A stretch of DNA of 12,839 nucleotides from an uncultured Lachnospiraceae bacterium (GCA_947178085.1 CAMWWS010000037.1:1-12839); one strand, 5' to 3'. Shown: positions 1 to 8,931, counted from the stretch's first letter. Notes: generated by a model from the letters alone, not told the origin. Translations and numbers: made by a program.

Positions 1-2727
1 TCCTGTTGACTTCATTTCAGGTCCTAAGCTGATTTCCGCTCCTCGGATTTTCTCAAAAGAGAATACCGGCATCTTGATTGCATAATAATCCGCCGCCGGC
101 TGTAAGCCCGGTTCAAATCCTAAATCACGAATCTTTTTCCCGATAATTACCTCTGTAGCCAAGTCTACTATCGGAATCCCCGTCACCTTGCTGATATAAG
201 GTACTGTACGTGAAGAACGTGGGTTTACCTCAATCACATACACCTCATCATTTACCGCAATAAACTGAATATTTATCAATCCAATGACATGCAGCGCCTT
301 TGCCAGTCTTCTGGAATATTCCGCAATCGTTTCCCTGACTTTGTCGCTGACAGTCGGTGCGGGATATACTGAAATACTATCGCCTGAATGTACGCCTGTT
401 CTTTCTATATGTTCCATTATGCCGGGAATCAGAATATCGGTTCCGTCACACACTGCATCTACTTCCAGCTCTTTTCCCTGTAAGTACTTATCTACCAGAA
501 TCGGGTGTTCCTGAGCATAGCGGTTTATAACCGCCATAAATTCCTCGATTTCCTTATCAGAAATCGCTATCTGCATTCCCTGACCGCCAAGTACATAAGA
601 AGGTCTTACCAAAACAGGATATCCGAGTCTGTTCGCTACCTCTTTAGCTTCTTCGGCAGTATATACGGTTCCTCCTGCCGCTCTGGGGATCCCTGTCTCT
701 TCCAGAATCTTATCGAACAGCTCCCTATCTTCTGCGGCGTCTACGTCCTCAGCCTTGGTTCCTAAAATCGGCACCCCCATCTTCATCAGACTTTCCGTTA
801 ATTTAATGGCTGTCTGTCCGCCGAACTGTACTACTGCTCCGTCAGGTTTCTCAACATTAACGATGTTCTCCACATCTTCCGGCGTAAGCGGTTCAAAATA
901 GAGCTTATCAGCAATATCGAAGTCCGTACTTACCGTCTCCGGATTGTTGTTGATGATTATGGTTTCATAACCCTCTTTAGCAAACGCCCATGTTGCATGA
1001 ACTGAGCAGTAATCGAACTCGATTCCCTGACCGATACGGATGGGGCCGGAACCCAGCACCAGAACCTTTTTCTTAGAATGTGTTTCTTCTACTTCCGTTT
1101 CCGAGCCGAATACGGAATAATAATAGGGCGTACTTGCCGCAAATTCGGCAGCACAGGTATCAACCATCTTAAATGCTGCTATAATACCGTTATCATATCG
1201 CATCTTCTTAATTTCGGCTTCCGTTTTCCCTGTCAGCCTTGCTATAACATTGTCAGGGAACTCAATTCTTTTCGCTTCTTTTAGAAGCTCTACCGTAAGC
1301 GGACCTTTTTCTAACGCCGCTTCCATCTCTGTTAAAATCGCGATCTTATCTATAAACCAGATATCCACCATGGTAATCTCATGGATTGTATCATAATCAA
1401 TACCTTTTCTGATGGCTTCCGCTATGATATAAATTCTCTGATCGTCTACAATCTTAAGTCTCTCAAGCAGGTCTTCTTTGGATAAATCGGAAAAATCATA
1501 ACTGCGCAGACAGTCAACATGCTGCTCCAGTGAGCGGATTGCCTTCATCAGCGCACCTTCAAAGTTGTTTCCGATGCTCATAACCTCGCCTGTAGCCTTC
1601 ATCTGCGTCGTCAGTGTACGTTTCGCCGTAATGAATTTATCAAAAGGAAGTCTTGGAATCTTCACTACGCAATAATCAAGAGTAGGCTCAAAGCTTGCAT
1701 AGGTCTTACCCGTAATAGCATTTTTTATCTCATCCAGAGTATATCCGAGCGCTATCTTAGCCGCAACCTTCGCAATCGGATAGCCTGTCGCCTTGGATGC
1801 AAGCGCCGAAGAACGGCTCACACGCGGATTAACTTCAATGACACAATATTCAAAACTCGTAGGATGCAGAGCAAACTGCACATTGCACCCTCCTGTGATT
1901 TCCAACTCATTAATTATATTAAGAGCAGAACTCCTAAGCATCTGATATTCTTTATCGCCAAGAGTCTGCGAGGGCGCTACGACTATACTGTCTCCCGTAT
2001 GAACGCCTACCGGGTCTATATTTTCCATATTACATACGGTGATGCAGTTGCCGACACTGTCACGCATAACCTCATATTCGATTTCTTTCCAGCCCGCGAT
2101 GCAACGCTCCACCAATACCTGCCCCACACGTGAAAGGCGCAAACCATTGGCCAGTATTTCTTCCATTTCCACCTGATTATGAGCAATGCCGCCACCTGAG
2201 CCGCCAAGCGTATATGCCGGCCGCAATACTACCGGATAACCGATTTTTTTTGCAAAAGCAACGCCGTCTTCGACATTCTCCACTACCAGAGAAGGTGCGC
2301 ACGGCTCCCCGATTTTTTCCATCGTTTCCTTAAATTCAAGCCTGTCTTCCGCTTTTTTAATCGTTTTCGCGGTCGTTCCAAGCAGCGTAACCCCATGTTC
2401 TTTAAGAAAGCCGCTCTCATCCAACTCCATACCAAGATTTAAGCCTGCCTGTCCGCCCATATTAGGCAAAAGGCTGTCTGGTTTTTCCTTGATAATAATC
2501 TGCTCTAAAACTTTCGCCGTTAAGGGTTCAATATATACTTTATCTGCAATATCGCCATCGGTCATAATAGTCGCAGGATTGGAATTGACCAATATTACCT
2601 CCATACCTTCCTCTTTCAGGGAACGGCACGCCTGCGTACCCGCATAGTCAAATTCCGCCGCCTGCCCGATCACAATCGGACCTGACCCAATCACCAAAAC
2701 TCTTTTCACATTTGGATTCTTCGGCAT
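1..2727 (-). CDS. carB: Carbamoyl-phosphate synthase large subunit, C-terminus cut by window edge
   Basis: CarB makes carbamoyl phosphate from bicarbonate, ATP and ammonia delivered by CarA, feeding pyrimidine and arginine synthesis in the cytoplasm. The reading frame is open from the ATG at 2727 to base 1, giving 909 codons with no stop. The protein starts [20 protein letters not shown]. It shows the internal duplication typical of CarB: the first half begins with [20 protein letters not shown], and a second copy begins near residue 552 with [17 protein letters not shown]. Both ATP-grasp halves carry recognisable signatures ([13 protein letters not shown] and [25 protein letters not shown] and EVNPRSSRT). 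The visible end is LGPEMKSTG, conserved at this point in the family. CarB is usually about 1070 residues, so roughly 160 are missing, including the C-terminal regulatory (MGS-like) domain that binds allosteric effectors. A GGAGG box lies 7 nt before the start. The gene is downstream of carA, presumably in one operon. Confidence 0.97.
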   Translation of the reverse strand, partial: MPKNPNVKRVLVIGSGPIVIGQAAEFDYAGTQACRSLKEEGMEVILVNSNPATIMTDGDIADKVYIEPLTAKVLEQIIIKEKPDSLLPNMGGQAGLNLGMELDESGFLKEHGVTLLGTTAKTIKKAEDRLEFKETMEKIGEPCAPSLVVENVEDGVAFAKKIGYPVVLRPAYTLGGSGGGIAHNQVEMEEILANGLRLSRVGQVLVERCIAGWKEIEYEVMRDSVGNCITVCNMENIDPVGVHTGDSIVVAPSQTLGDKEYQMLRSSALNIINELEITGGCNVQFALHPTSFEYCVIEVNPRVSRSSALASKATGYPIAKVAAKIALGYTLDEIKNAITGKTYASFEPTLDYCVVKIPRLPFDKFITAKRTLTTQMKATGEVMSIGNNFEGALMKAIRSLEQHVDCLRSYDFSDLSKEDLLERLKIVDDQRIYIIAEAIRKGIDYDTIHEITMVDIWFIDKIAILTEMEAALEKGPLTVELLKEAKRIEFPDNVIARLTGKTEAEIKKMRYDNGIIAAFKMVDTCAAEFAASTPYYYSVFGSETEVEETHSKKKVLVLGSGPIRIGQGIEFDYCSVHATWAFAKEGYETIIINNNPETVSTDFDIADKLYFEPLTPEDVENIVNVEKPDGAVVQFGGQTAIKLTESLMKMGVPILGTKAEDVDAAEDRELFDKILEETGIPRAAGGTVYTAEEAKEVANRLGYPVLVRPSYVLGGQGMQIAISDKEIEEFMAVINRYAQEHPILVDKYLQGKELEVDAVCDGTDILIPGIMEHIERTGVHSGDSISVYPAPTVSDKVRETIAEYSRRLAKALHVIGLINIQFIAVNDEVYVIEVNPRSSRTVPYISKVTGIPIVDLATEVIIGKKIRDLGFEPGLQPAADYYAIKMPVFSFEKIRGAEISLGPEMKSTG

Positions 2728-2777
2728 ATTTCTTCCTCCATCTATCTCTGTCTATCTTTTATTCTCTTCCACAAACC

Positions 2778-2803
2778 GACAGAATGTCACCAGACATTCT
2801 GTC
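2778..2803. repeat. Perfect 11-bp inverted repeat in the carA-carB gap
   Basis: The arms GACAGAATGTC (2778-2788) and GACATTCTGTC (2793-2803) are exact reverse complements around a 4-nt loop, ACCA. In the minus-strand transcript this would form a compact, stable hairpin between carA and carB. No T-run follows it in either direction, so it is not an intrinsic terminator. It could be a REP-like element, an mRNA processing or stability element, or a protein site. The function is unknown. Confidence 0.7.
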
Positions 2804-2814
2804 AGGCAAAACAT

Positions 2815-2855
2815 AGAAATTCTTAGTAAGCGTTCTTTGCTTACTTAGAATTTCT
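2815..2855. repeat. 17-bp near-perfect hairpin overlapping the carA stop codon
   Basis: The left arm is 2815-2831 (AGAAATTCTTAGTAAGC) and the right arm 2839-2855 (GCTTACTTAGAATTTCT). They pair over 17 positions with one mismatch and a 7-nt loop. The carA stop codon (2841-2843) lies inside the right arm, so ribosomes finishing carA would reach into the stem. Read on the plus strand the stem is followed by five Ts (2855-2859), a terminator-like shape, but no plus-strand gene needs one. Read on the minus strand (the carAB transcript) the following bases are ATGTTTTGCC, a poor U-tract. A partial terminator or a structure tuning carA versus carB output is possible but unproven. Confidence 0.65.
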
Positions 2856-4037
2856 TTTTGCCTTCATCATTGCAATAAACCTGTCAAACAAATACCCTGA
2901 GTCCTGTGGTCCCGGACACGCTTCCGGATGGAACTGCACGGTAAAAATATTCTTGCCGGTATAGGAAAGCCCCTCATTCGTTCCGTCGTTGACGTTGATA
3001 AACGCCGGTTCCGCCACCTTCGGATCCAGCCTGTCCATATCCACCACATAACCGTGATTCTGGGAAGAAATGTACACCCTGCCCGTCGATAAATCCTTCA
3101 CCGGATGATTGCCGCCACGATGCCCGTATTTCATTTTAAAAGTATCCGCACCCGTAGCGAGCGCCATAAGCTGATGCCCCAAACAGATTGCAAAAATCGG
3201 AATATCCGTATCATACAACTTTTTTATTTCCGCAATGATACTTGTGCACTCTTTCGGGTCTCCCGGTCCGTTGCTCAGCATAATTCCTGAAGGATTGGAT
3301 TCTATAATTTCTTCCGCAGAAGTCAGTGCCGGATATACAGTCACATCGCACCCTCTTGCAGCAAGAGACCTTGCAATATTGTCTTTTGCGCCAAAATCAA
3401 GCAGCGCTACTCTTAAGCCCTGCCCATTCAGATCCTTTACCATACTCGGTTTTTTTTCACGTTTTCCTTCTGCATACTCTGCGGAATTAAAATGAGAACT
3501 GCCTGATACAGGACCATTCTCGGATAAATCCCTGCTGCCCTTTATTTCATATTTATTTGTACAGGTTACTGTTTCTACAACTTTTCCGGTAGTATATGCT
3601 TTTAATTTAGGAATTATTTCGTCTAATTGATAGGCTTCATTAGTGGTAATCATACCGTTCATTGTGCCCTTCTCGCGAAGTATCTTAGTTAATGCCCTTG
3701 TATCAATACCTGCAATACCCGGCACATCATTTTTTTCAAGAAACTCCTGAATAGTCATATCACATCTGAAATTGCTCGGAATTCTGCTAAGTTCCCTGAC
3801 AATAAATCCATCCGGCCATGCCTTTCGCGACTCCATATCATCTATACAGACTCCGTAATTTCCAATCAGGGGATATGTCATACACACAGCCTGTCCCGCA
3901 TATGAAGGGTCAGTCAGCACTTCCAGATATCCAGCCATTGATGTGTTAAAAACAATCTCACTGATGATTTCTTTCCTCGCACCGATGTGTGTCCCCTCAA
4001 ACACAGTGCCGTCTTCCAAAATTAAAAATGCTTTCAT
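2841..4037 (-). CDS. carA: Carbamoyl-phosphate synthase small (glutaminase) subunit
   Basis: CarA hydrolyses glutamine and channels the ammonia to CarB. The 398-residue protein has the N-terminal CPSase small-chain domain (about 1-160; FNTSMAGYLEVLTDPSYAGQ near 30-49, GIAGIDTRALTK near 107-118) and a class I glutamine amidotransferase domain (about 208-392). The triad is visible: Cys285 in FAICLGHQL, and His370 and Glu372 in VQFHPEACPGP. An oxyanion-region LSNGPGDP lies at 254-261. Between the domains sits a polar linker of about 40 residues (167-207), which accounts for the protein being slightly longer than many Gram-positive CarA proteins. The ATG at 4037 follows an AAAGG box by about 8 nt. 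A strong promoter lies directly upstream, so transcription need not come from the rhamnosidase gene behind it. carB follows after an unusually long 113-bp gap holding two hairpins. Confidence 0.98.
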   Translation of the reverse strand: MKAFLILEDGTVFEGTHIGARKEIISEIVFNTSMAGYLEVLTDPSYAGQAVCMTYPLIGNYGVCIDDMESRKAWPDGFIVRELSRIPSNFRCDMTIQEFLEKNDVPGIAGIDTRALTKILREKGTMNGMITTNEAYQLDEIIPKLKAYTTGKVVETVTCTNKYEIKGSRDLSENGPVSGSSHFNSAEYAEGKREKKPSMVKDLNGQGLRVALLDFGAKDNIARSLAARGCDVTVYPALTSAEEIIESNPSGIMLSNGPGDPKECTSIIAEIKKLYDTDIPIFAICLGHQLMALATGADTFKMKYGHRGGNHPVKDLSTGRVYISSQNHGYVVDMDRLDPKVAEPAFINVNDGTNEGLSYTGKNIFTVQFHPEACPGPQDSGYLFDRFIAMMKAKRNSK

Positions 4038-4072
4038 TCCGGTAACCTTTCTCTAGTAGCAAATTTTCTGTT

Positions 4073-4102
4073 ATTATAGCATATACATACCCATGATTTC
4101 AA
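4073..4102 (-). promoter_or_regulatory. Sigma-A promoter of carAB
   Basis: On the minus strand, TTGAAA (4102-4097) is followed by an 18-bp spacer and a perfect TATAAT (4078-4073). TG one base upstream of the -10 box makes it an extended -10 (TGCTATAAT). Transcription would start near 4066, leaving a leader of only about 29 nt before carA. That is too short for a PyrR-type attenuator. A split palindrome, CCCAT-7 nt-ATGGG (4090-4106), covers the -35 box and could be an operator. Confidence 0.75.
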
Positions 4103-4116
4103 TGGGCGAACATACT

Positions 4117-4142
4117 AAAAAAGTAATTAACCCCAATCACTT
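4117..4142 (-). terminator. Weak intrinsic terminator after the rhamnosidase gene
   Basis: On the minus strand AAGTGATT (4142-4135) can pair with AATTACTT (4128-4121), with one G-U pair and a 6-nt loop, followed by a run of Ts (complement of the A-run 4117-4122). The stem starts inside the last codons of the rhamnosidase gene. It is short and AT-rich, so termination may be partial and some transcripts could continue into carAB. Confidence 0.45.
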
Positions 4143-7100
4143 TACCCTGAATTCATATTTACCTGCTTCCAGCTCCATATTATCATATTCTTCTCCCGGA
4201 AGTATCACAGTTGCAGAAGTGTTTGCCGGAATCGTAAACTGAAATACTGTCTCCTCTCCTTCTACATGCCAGCTGCTCTCAATTTTTCCATACATACTGT
4301 CATAATAGCCTGAGGCATATGTCAACGCACCACCCGGCCTTGGCTCCAAAATAAAGTGCTTATACGCCGGAGCTGTTTCATCCCTCTTTATCCCTAAAAT
4401 ATCAGTATAAAACCATGCTCCAACCGAGCCAAGCCCATAATGATTCAAGGAGCCGTTGATAATATAGCTTCCGTCATCTGCTTCGAGATATGTATTCCAT
4501 CCCTCCACCAGCGTCGTCCCGCCATGTGCAAACATAGCGTTCCATGATGGAGCGGAATCCTGCATAAGTATCTGGTACGCCGAATCAACGTATCCGTATT
4601 TGCTAAGTACCGGAAGCAGGAACGGTGTGGAAACATAACCTGTGCTTATATGAAAGCTGTTCGCCGAAACTGCAATATTAAGTTTCTCAGCTCCTGCATT
4701 TTCCAACTCCTCGGGATATAATCCAAATGCCAGCCCAAGCACATAATCCGACGGATTCCATACCCCGATTGAGCCATCCTCATTTAAGTAGTTGTCCTGC
4801 CATGCCTTTCTATAGCTTTCAAAAATATTATTGTATTTTTCCTTATATTCCTCCTGCCCTATAATACCGCTCATTTTGGAAAGCAGATTGGCCACATACG
4901 CACACTGCGCTGTATTTACCACATCATCTCCCGAACTCGATATCGCATTATGGTCTCCATATCCTTTGACTTCCCTGACATAATTCTCACTGGTTGCTAC
5001 TAAATAATCCATATATGCGCACATGGCGTCATAATTTTCTTCTATTATCCCAACGTTTCCATATTGTTGATATAAAGTCCACGTAATTATAATAATCGAG
5101 TCAGCCCAGCCGTTATTTCCGCCCCATCTGTTATCAGAAAACGCTATGTCCTGAATACAGCCGTTTTCAAGCTGTCCGGCGCGCAGGGCATCCAGAAATT
5201 TGTCCATAAAGGAGTAAATGTTGGCATTATAACTGCCTGTCAGTGCAAAAACCTGCGCATCTCCCGTCCATGCAAGCCGTTCATCCCTCTGAGGGCAATC
5301 CGTAGGAACATCCACATAATTACTGAGCTGCGTCCAATAAATATTATTATACAGAGTATTTACTTTTTCATCTGAACATGTGAACTGACCGGTTCTTTCA
5401 TTTCCGGTAGACAGTACAACCGCCTTAATATCATCTTTTGAAAGCGCCTCATCCAGACCGGTAATCTGTACATATCTAAAACCTCTGTATGTAAACTGCG
5501 GTGTAAATATTTCATTCTCTGCACCTTTTAAGACATAATAATCCGTATTTTGCGCCGTGAATAGATTCTGCGTCCATATTTTTCCAACGGCATCATCCCT
5601 GCATGACATCATCTCTTCATTCAAGGCTTCCGCAAATCTCATCGTTATTACTTCTCCGGCTTCACCATGTACAGTAATCCGGCAGACTCCATTAAAATTC
5701 TGCCCAAAATCATATACAAAACAGCCCTCTTCCGGTTCTGTAACCGAAATATATGTCCGTTCCTCAACAGGCAGCACCGGCTCGCTTTCAGCCGCTGTCT
5801 TCTTTAACGTCATCATTTCCTGATATATGGAAGCCGCTTGCCAGTCTTCATCCCGGAATCCCGGAAGATTCCAGTTTACCGCCTCTTTATTTGCATCATA
5901 ATATTCTCCCCAAAACAAATCGCTTCTGCGAATAGGACCTTCTCCATATGCACGCCATGTATCATCCGAAACTACTGTCTGTATGCTTCCGTCTTCATAT
6001 CGGATAACCAGCTTTTCACAGAGCGCCGGTTTATCTCCCCATTCCGAATTTACATGGTTATATCTGCCATATCCTAATACAGTCCCCAGAGCGTTATCAC
6101 CCGTGTTAATCAATTCAGTTACATCATATGTACGGTAATAAGCCTCTGTACTGTAGTGGGAAGCCCCCGGGGCAAAAAATTCCTCAGACACCTTGCTTCC
6201 GTTTATATATGCTTCATAAATTCCGAGTGCCGATATATAAAGCCTTGCAGACACTATCTTTTTCTCATTATCTGTCTGAAAATCTTTTCTGAACATAGGC
6301 GCAGGCTCTTCACCACCCGGAACCATTAAGATACCGGAAGACGCTTCCAGCCAGCCGTCTTCTATCTTTGTGTAAAAAGGTGCAAAAATTGTTTGCTCAG
6401 GATTCTCAAAATCTTCCCTGTAGATTTCCTTTCCTTCTCCATTCACTACCAGAAGGTTATCATAATACGCATAAAAAGCTCCCCTGTCAGCCCAAAATCC
6501 CAATAGTCCTGCCTCTTTGGACATAGGAAGTATATCTTCCGCAATCTGAACTTCATCAAGCCATGTCTTTACATTAACGCCATCGACATCGATTTTCAGA
6601 TAATGCTCCTTATTTATAAAATCTTCTTTGGAAATCCCCATACTACCTAATACATATCTGTTTTCCGACAAGACATTACCGTTTTTTCTTAACGACGATA
6701 CAAATTCCACTTCTGTCCCAGTAGTATCAAATGCCCACAAATAGTACTCTCCATAATAATTCGTGTCGGCGCCCCATATTAATCCGGATTTTGAAGATTC
6801 CATCTTAAAATTACAGGAAATCACATAGTCAGTCTTTTCTGCATCTGATATATCCGCTTTCTCCGTTTCACGCTCCAGATATATCCATTGCGCCCCATTC
6901 CAGTCATCATCCAGAACTCCTGTTTCAAAATAAGCTTCTTGTGCCGGCTCGATAACTTTTCCTTCCTTATCTTTGGCATATACAGTCCAGAAATATCTTG
7001 TTTCAGGCTGTAAATTACTCCCCTCGTAAGGAATTGCCACCGAACAGTCCGAATCAATTTCCCCTGAATCCCATACATACTGCATAAGTTCCAGATTTTC

Positions 7101-7343
7101 TTTTGAATCTGCCACTACAATCCTATATGCAGTCTGTCTTTGTCCCTCAGTCTCATCATGCATTTTCCAACTGAAAACCGGCTCTGTTTCAATACCGATT
7201 GGATTTTCACGGTAATTCACAGTCAGTTCATTTAAACACGCCGCAACTTCAGGTTCAAGTACATTTGACACACCATTTTTCCCACATCCGCATAAAATTC
7301 CCATTATAACCGCTACTGCAATAAATGCTCTTTTCACTTTCAA
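4137..7343 (-). CDS. GH78 alpha-L-rhamnosidase, surface lipoprotein
   Basis: Predicted to remove terminal alpha-L-rhamnose from glycans or plant glycosides outside the cell. The 1068 residues start with a lipoprotein signal peptide: a basic start, a hydrophobic stretch 6-17, and LCGC at 17-20 giving a lipidated Cys20. Next come a fibronectin-like N-terminal rhamnosidase domain (about 37-143), an inserted concanavalin/LamG-like beta domain (about 170-312), the beta-sandwich rhamnosidase N domain (about 345-500), a second beta domain with YDFGQNFNG (544-552), and the (alpha/alpha)6 catalytic domain (about 650-985). The catalytic region has VDVPTDCPQRDERLAWTGDA (677-696), with Asp682, Asp687, Glu688 and Asp695, then NNGWADS (743-749). 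TTLVEGW holds Glu947, the likely general base, followed by SLNHYGLGSVG. A C-terminal beta domain ends the protein. The start is TTG at 7343, overlapping the stop of the CapA-like gene; GTG at 7337 is an equally good alternative with better AAGGG spacing. Substrate cannot be read from the sequence. Confidence 0.93.
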   Translation of the reverse strand: MKVKRAFIAVAVIMGILCGCGKNGVSNVLEPEVAACLNELTVNYRENPIGIETEPVFSWKMHDETEGQRQTAYRIVVADSKENLELMQYVWDSGEIDSDCSVAIPYEGSNLQPETRYFWTVYAKDKEGKVIEPAQEAYFETGVLDDDWNGAQWIYLERETEKADISDAEKTDYVISCNFKMESSKSGLIWGADTNYYGEYYLWAFDTTGTEVEFVSSLRKNGNVLSENRYVLGSMGISKEDFINKEHYLKIDVDGVNVKTWLDEVQIAEDILPMSKEAGLLGFWADRGAFYAYYDNLLVVNGEGKEIYREDFENPEQTIFAPFYTKIEDGWLEASSGILMVPGGEEPAPMFRKDFQTDNEKKIVSARLYISALGIYEAYINGSKVSEEFFAPGASHYSTEAYYRTYDVTELINTGDNALGTVLGYGRYNHVNSEWGDKPALCEKLVIRYEDGSIQTVVSDDTWRAYGEGPIRRSDLFWGEYYDANKEAVNWNLPGFRDEDWQAASIYQEMMTLKKTAAESEPVLPVEERTYISVTEPEEGCFVYDFGQNFNGVCRITVHGEAGEVITMRFAEALNEEMMSCRDDAVGKIWTQNLFTAQNTDYYVLKGAENEIFTPQFTYRGFRYVQITGLDEALSKDDIKAVVLSTGNERTGQFTCSDEKVNTLYNNIYWTQLSNYVDVPTDCPQRDERLAWTGDAQVFALTGSYNANIYSFMDKFLDALRAGQLENGCIQDIAFSDNRWGGNNGWADSIIIITWTLYQQYGNVGIIEENYDAMCAYMDYLVATSENYVREVKGYGDHNAISSSGDDVVNTAQCAYVANLLSKMSGIIGQEEYKEKYNNIFESYRKAWQDNYLNEDGSIGVWNPSDYVLGLAFGLYPEELENAGAEKLNIAVSANSFHISTGYVSTPFLLPVLSKYGYVDSAYQILMQDSAPSWNAMFAHGGTTLVEGWNTYLEADDGSYIINGSLNHYGLGSVGAWFYTDILGIKRDETAPAYKHFILEPRPGGALTYASGYYDSMYGKIESSWHVEGEETVFQFTIPANTSATVILPGEEYDNMELEAGKYEFRVK

Positions 7344-7353
7344 TCCCTTTCCT
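7335..7353 (-). promoter_or_regulatory. Ribosome binding site and competing starts of the rhamnosidase gene
   Basis: AGGAAAGGG (7353-7345) lies inside the last codons of the CapA-like gene. It can serve TTG at 7343-7341 (AGGA six nt upstream) or GTG at 7337-7335 (AAGGG seven nt upstream). TTG overlaps the upstream TGA stop (TTGA), which implies translational coupling. With GTG the genes are two bases apart. Both starts keep the signal peptide. Confidence 0.6.
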
Positions 7354-8716
7354 GTAACACTTCCGACTCCGACAATACCATACTTCCAAAAGTATCCTGA
7401 CTCTGCTTCTGTAAGTCGGCAAGATGAAGAACCACGCCGTTTTCGTATTTCCTAATCCCATGCCGCTGCGCCATTTCCTCTGTATAATCCTCCAGAAAAT
7501 AAACATTTTCCAGTCTGAATCCACTGTTATACTGGCATACCATAGGCAGAATGCCCGTGTTTTTATCAGAAACCTCTATTTCCTCCTCAGATACGTGAAA
7601 TGTCACCCACGCCATTCCCTCAAGCATGCATTCCGCTCTTTTTTGAAGGGATACATAATTTCCCAGCGAATAATAACAAAGAGCGCGATTACCGTTTTCT
7701 GCTGTAATCCACTCCACCGGCTGCGGAACATGAGGATGGGTTCCGATAATCAAGTCAGCTCCCGCCTCCGCCATTTCCTGCGCAAATTTTATCTGATACC
7801 TGGAAGGCGTAGTCTTATATTCCGTTCCCCAATGAGGAAAAACTATAACAATATCCGCTATTTCATTTGCAGTTTTGATATCCTCTGTCACCTGTGGATT
7901 CAGCTTGGTAAAATCTATTTTTCCCGTCTTTTCATTATAATTACACAGCATATTCAGATGTTTTCTCAAGGAAGGTCCTATTGTTTCACTGTTAGGGCCG
8001 TATGTATAATTCAGAATGGCAAATGTGAAATCTCCGACCTCAAGCAGTGGGATATCCGTAACTTCCTCTTCACCTTTGATTCCGGTCACCAATATTTCCG
8101 GATACTGTCCCCAAAATGACATACAATGTTCTATGCCCTTTATACCTTTATCTGCTGCATGGTTAGTGGCATGCAGTACCACGTTAAAGCCGGCGTCCGC
8201 AATGGAGTCTCCAACTTCGGTTGGGGAATTAAAAGTCGGAAAGCCGGAAAAACCCAGCTCATTGCCTGCAAAAATTGTTTCCTGATTAATAACCTTAATG
8301 TCAGCTTTATCAAGATAAGCTGATATATTATCAAATAAAAATGAATAGTCATAGCTTCCATCGCTCTGTATACCGGTATTTACAATGCCCATATGCAGTA
8401 GATTATCGCCTATGGCCATAAGAGTAATGTCATACTCACCGGTGCCGGGCTCATCCTCTATGAATAGAGACCCACTCTCTGTCAGCAAAGGTTCTTCTTC
8501 AATGGATAAATCCTCATTCTCCATAGACGCGGATACATTGTCTGTAAGCGAAATTACATTATCCGCTTCCTCACTTCCCGTTATGGATTCAGAAAACATC
8601 CCTACAGTTATAGCAGTTTCGTTTTCATGAATATAGATATATGTAAAAGTGGTAAAATATACAATAGCTAAAAAAATCGATGGAAGCAGCACTGACAGCC
8701 GCCGTTTTCCTTTCAT
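7340..8716 (-). CDS. CapA/PgsA-family protein, membrane-anchored metallophosphatase fold
   Basis: The 458-residue protein belongs to the CapA (PGA_cap) family, relatives of calcineurin-like phosphoesterases found in poly-gamma-glutamate capsule synthesis and in many uncharacterised envelope proteins. An N-terminal hydrophobic segment (about 8-28) after a basic start predicts a single-pass anchor with the rest outside. A Glu/Ser-rich linker follows (about 40-95), then the CapA domain (about 96-410). Family motifs are present in order: AIGDNLLH (Asp104), INQET (143-147), ATNHAADKG (Asn185, His186, Asp189), PHWGTEY (His295), GTHPHVPQP (His327, His329) and YYSLGNYVS (348-356). ATG 8716 follows AGGAG by 7 nt. 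No capB or capC is nearby, so poly-gamma-glutamate synthesis is not supported here. The overlapping rhamnosidase gene suggests a joint role on a surface or rhamnose-containing glycan, which is inference. Its substrate is unknown. Confidence 0.92.
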   Translation of the reverse strand: MKGKRRLSVLLPSIFLAIVYFTTFTYIYIHENETAITVGMFSESITGSEEADNVISLTDNVSASMENEDLSIEEEPLLTESGSLFIEDEPGTGEYDITLMAIGDNLLHMGIVNTGIQSDGSYDYSFLFDNISAYLDKADIKVINQETIFAGNELGFSGFPTFNSPTEVGDSIADAGFNVVLHATNHAADKGIKGIEHCMSFWGQYPEILVTGIKGEEEVTDIPLLEVGDFTFAILNYTYGPNSETIGPSLRKHLNMLCNYNEKTGKIDFTKLNPQVTEDIKTANEIADIVIVFPHWGTEYKTTPSRYQIKFAQEMAEAGADLIIGTHPHVPQPVEWITAENGNRALCYYSLGNYVSLQKRAECMLEGMAWVTFHVSEEEIEVSDKNTGILPMVCQYNSGFRLENVYFLEDYTEEMAQRHGIRKYENGVVLHLADLQKQSQDTFGSMVLSESEVLQERD

Positions 8717-8820
8717 ACCAAAAACTCCTGCAATTTAGTCTGTATTGGATAAAATAGATAAATTTTTATAAGCTGTAGCCATAATTGCCCTTTCCTTATC
8801 GCAATTGTCTACGCAATGTT

Positions 8821-8848
8821 ATTATACATCGGCGCTGTCATTTTTCAA
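8821..8848 (-). promoter_or_regulatory. Sigma-A promoter of the CapA-like/rhamnosidase unit
   Basis: On the minus strand TTGAAA (8848-8843) is followed by a 16-bp spacer and a perfect TATAAT (8826-8821). Transcription would begin near 8814, leaving a leader of about 98 nt before the ATG at 8716. No convincing riboswitch or terminator fold was seen in that leader. Confidence 0.65.
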
Positions 8849-8902
8849 TGTATTTTTTATAAATGGTTGAGCGGACTGCCAGGCAAATAGCGAGTTAGTT
8901 GT

Positions 8903-8931
8903 TTTACATGGAAAATTATATGCTGTATGAT
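8903..8931 (+). promoter_or_regulatory. Sigma-A promoter of the XRE/FlhA-like regulator
   Basis: TTTACA (8903-8908), an optimal 17-bp spacer, then TATGAT (8926-8931). The start point would be near 8938, giving a leader of about 25 nt. A small palindrome TGCC-A-GGCA (8877-8885) sits 17 bp upstream of the -35 box and is a possible regulator site. The -35 boxes of this and the divergent promoter are about 55 bp apart, so one bound regulator could affect both. Confidence 0.7.

Noticed and set aside
2815..2859. Plus-strand intrinsic terminator (17-bp stem followed by five Ts)
   Set aside because: No plus-strand gene or promoter was found upstream of it. The T-run is the complement of lysine/arginine codons of carA, so it may be incidental.
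2841..4037. The roughly 40-residue polar linker in CarA (167-207) as an abnormal insertion
   Set aside because: Linkers of varied length between the two domains are common in CarA and the total length of 398 is within the family range.
7424..8119. 231-codon plus-strand open frame
   Set aside because: It lies wholly antisense to the CapA-like gene, which has clear family motifs. It reads as a basic, Phe/Ile/Arg-rich composition without domain features, as expected of a shadow frame.
7340..8716. Poly-gamma-glutamate capsule synthesis gene in the strict sense
   Set aside because: CapB and CapC are absent from the neighbourhood, and many CapA-fold proteins occur outside capsule operons, so only the family name is supported.
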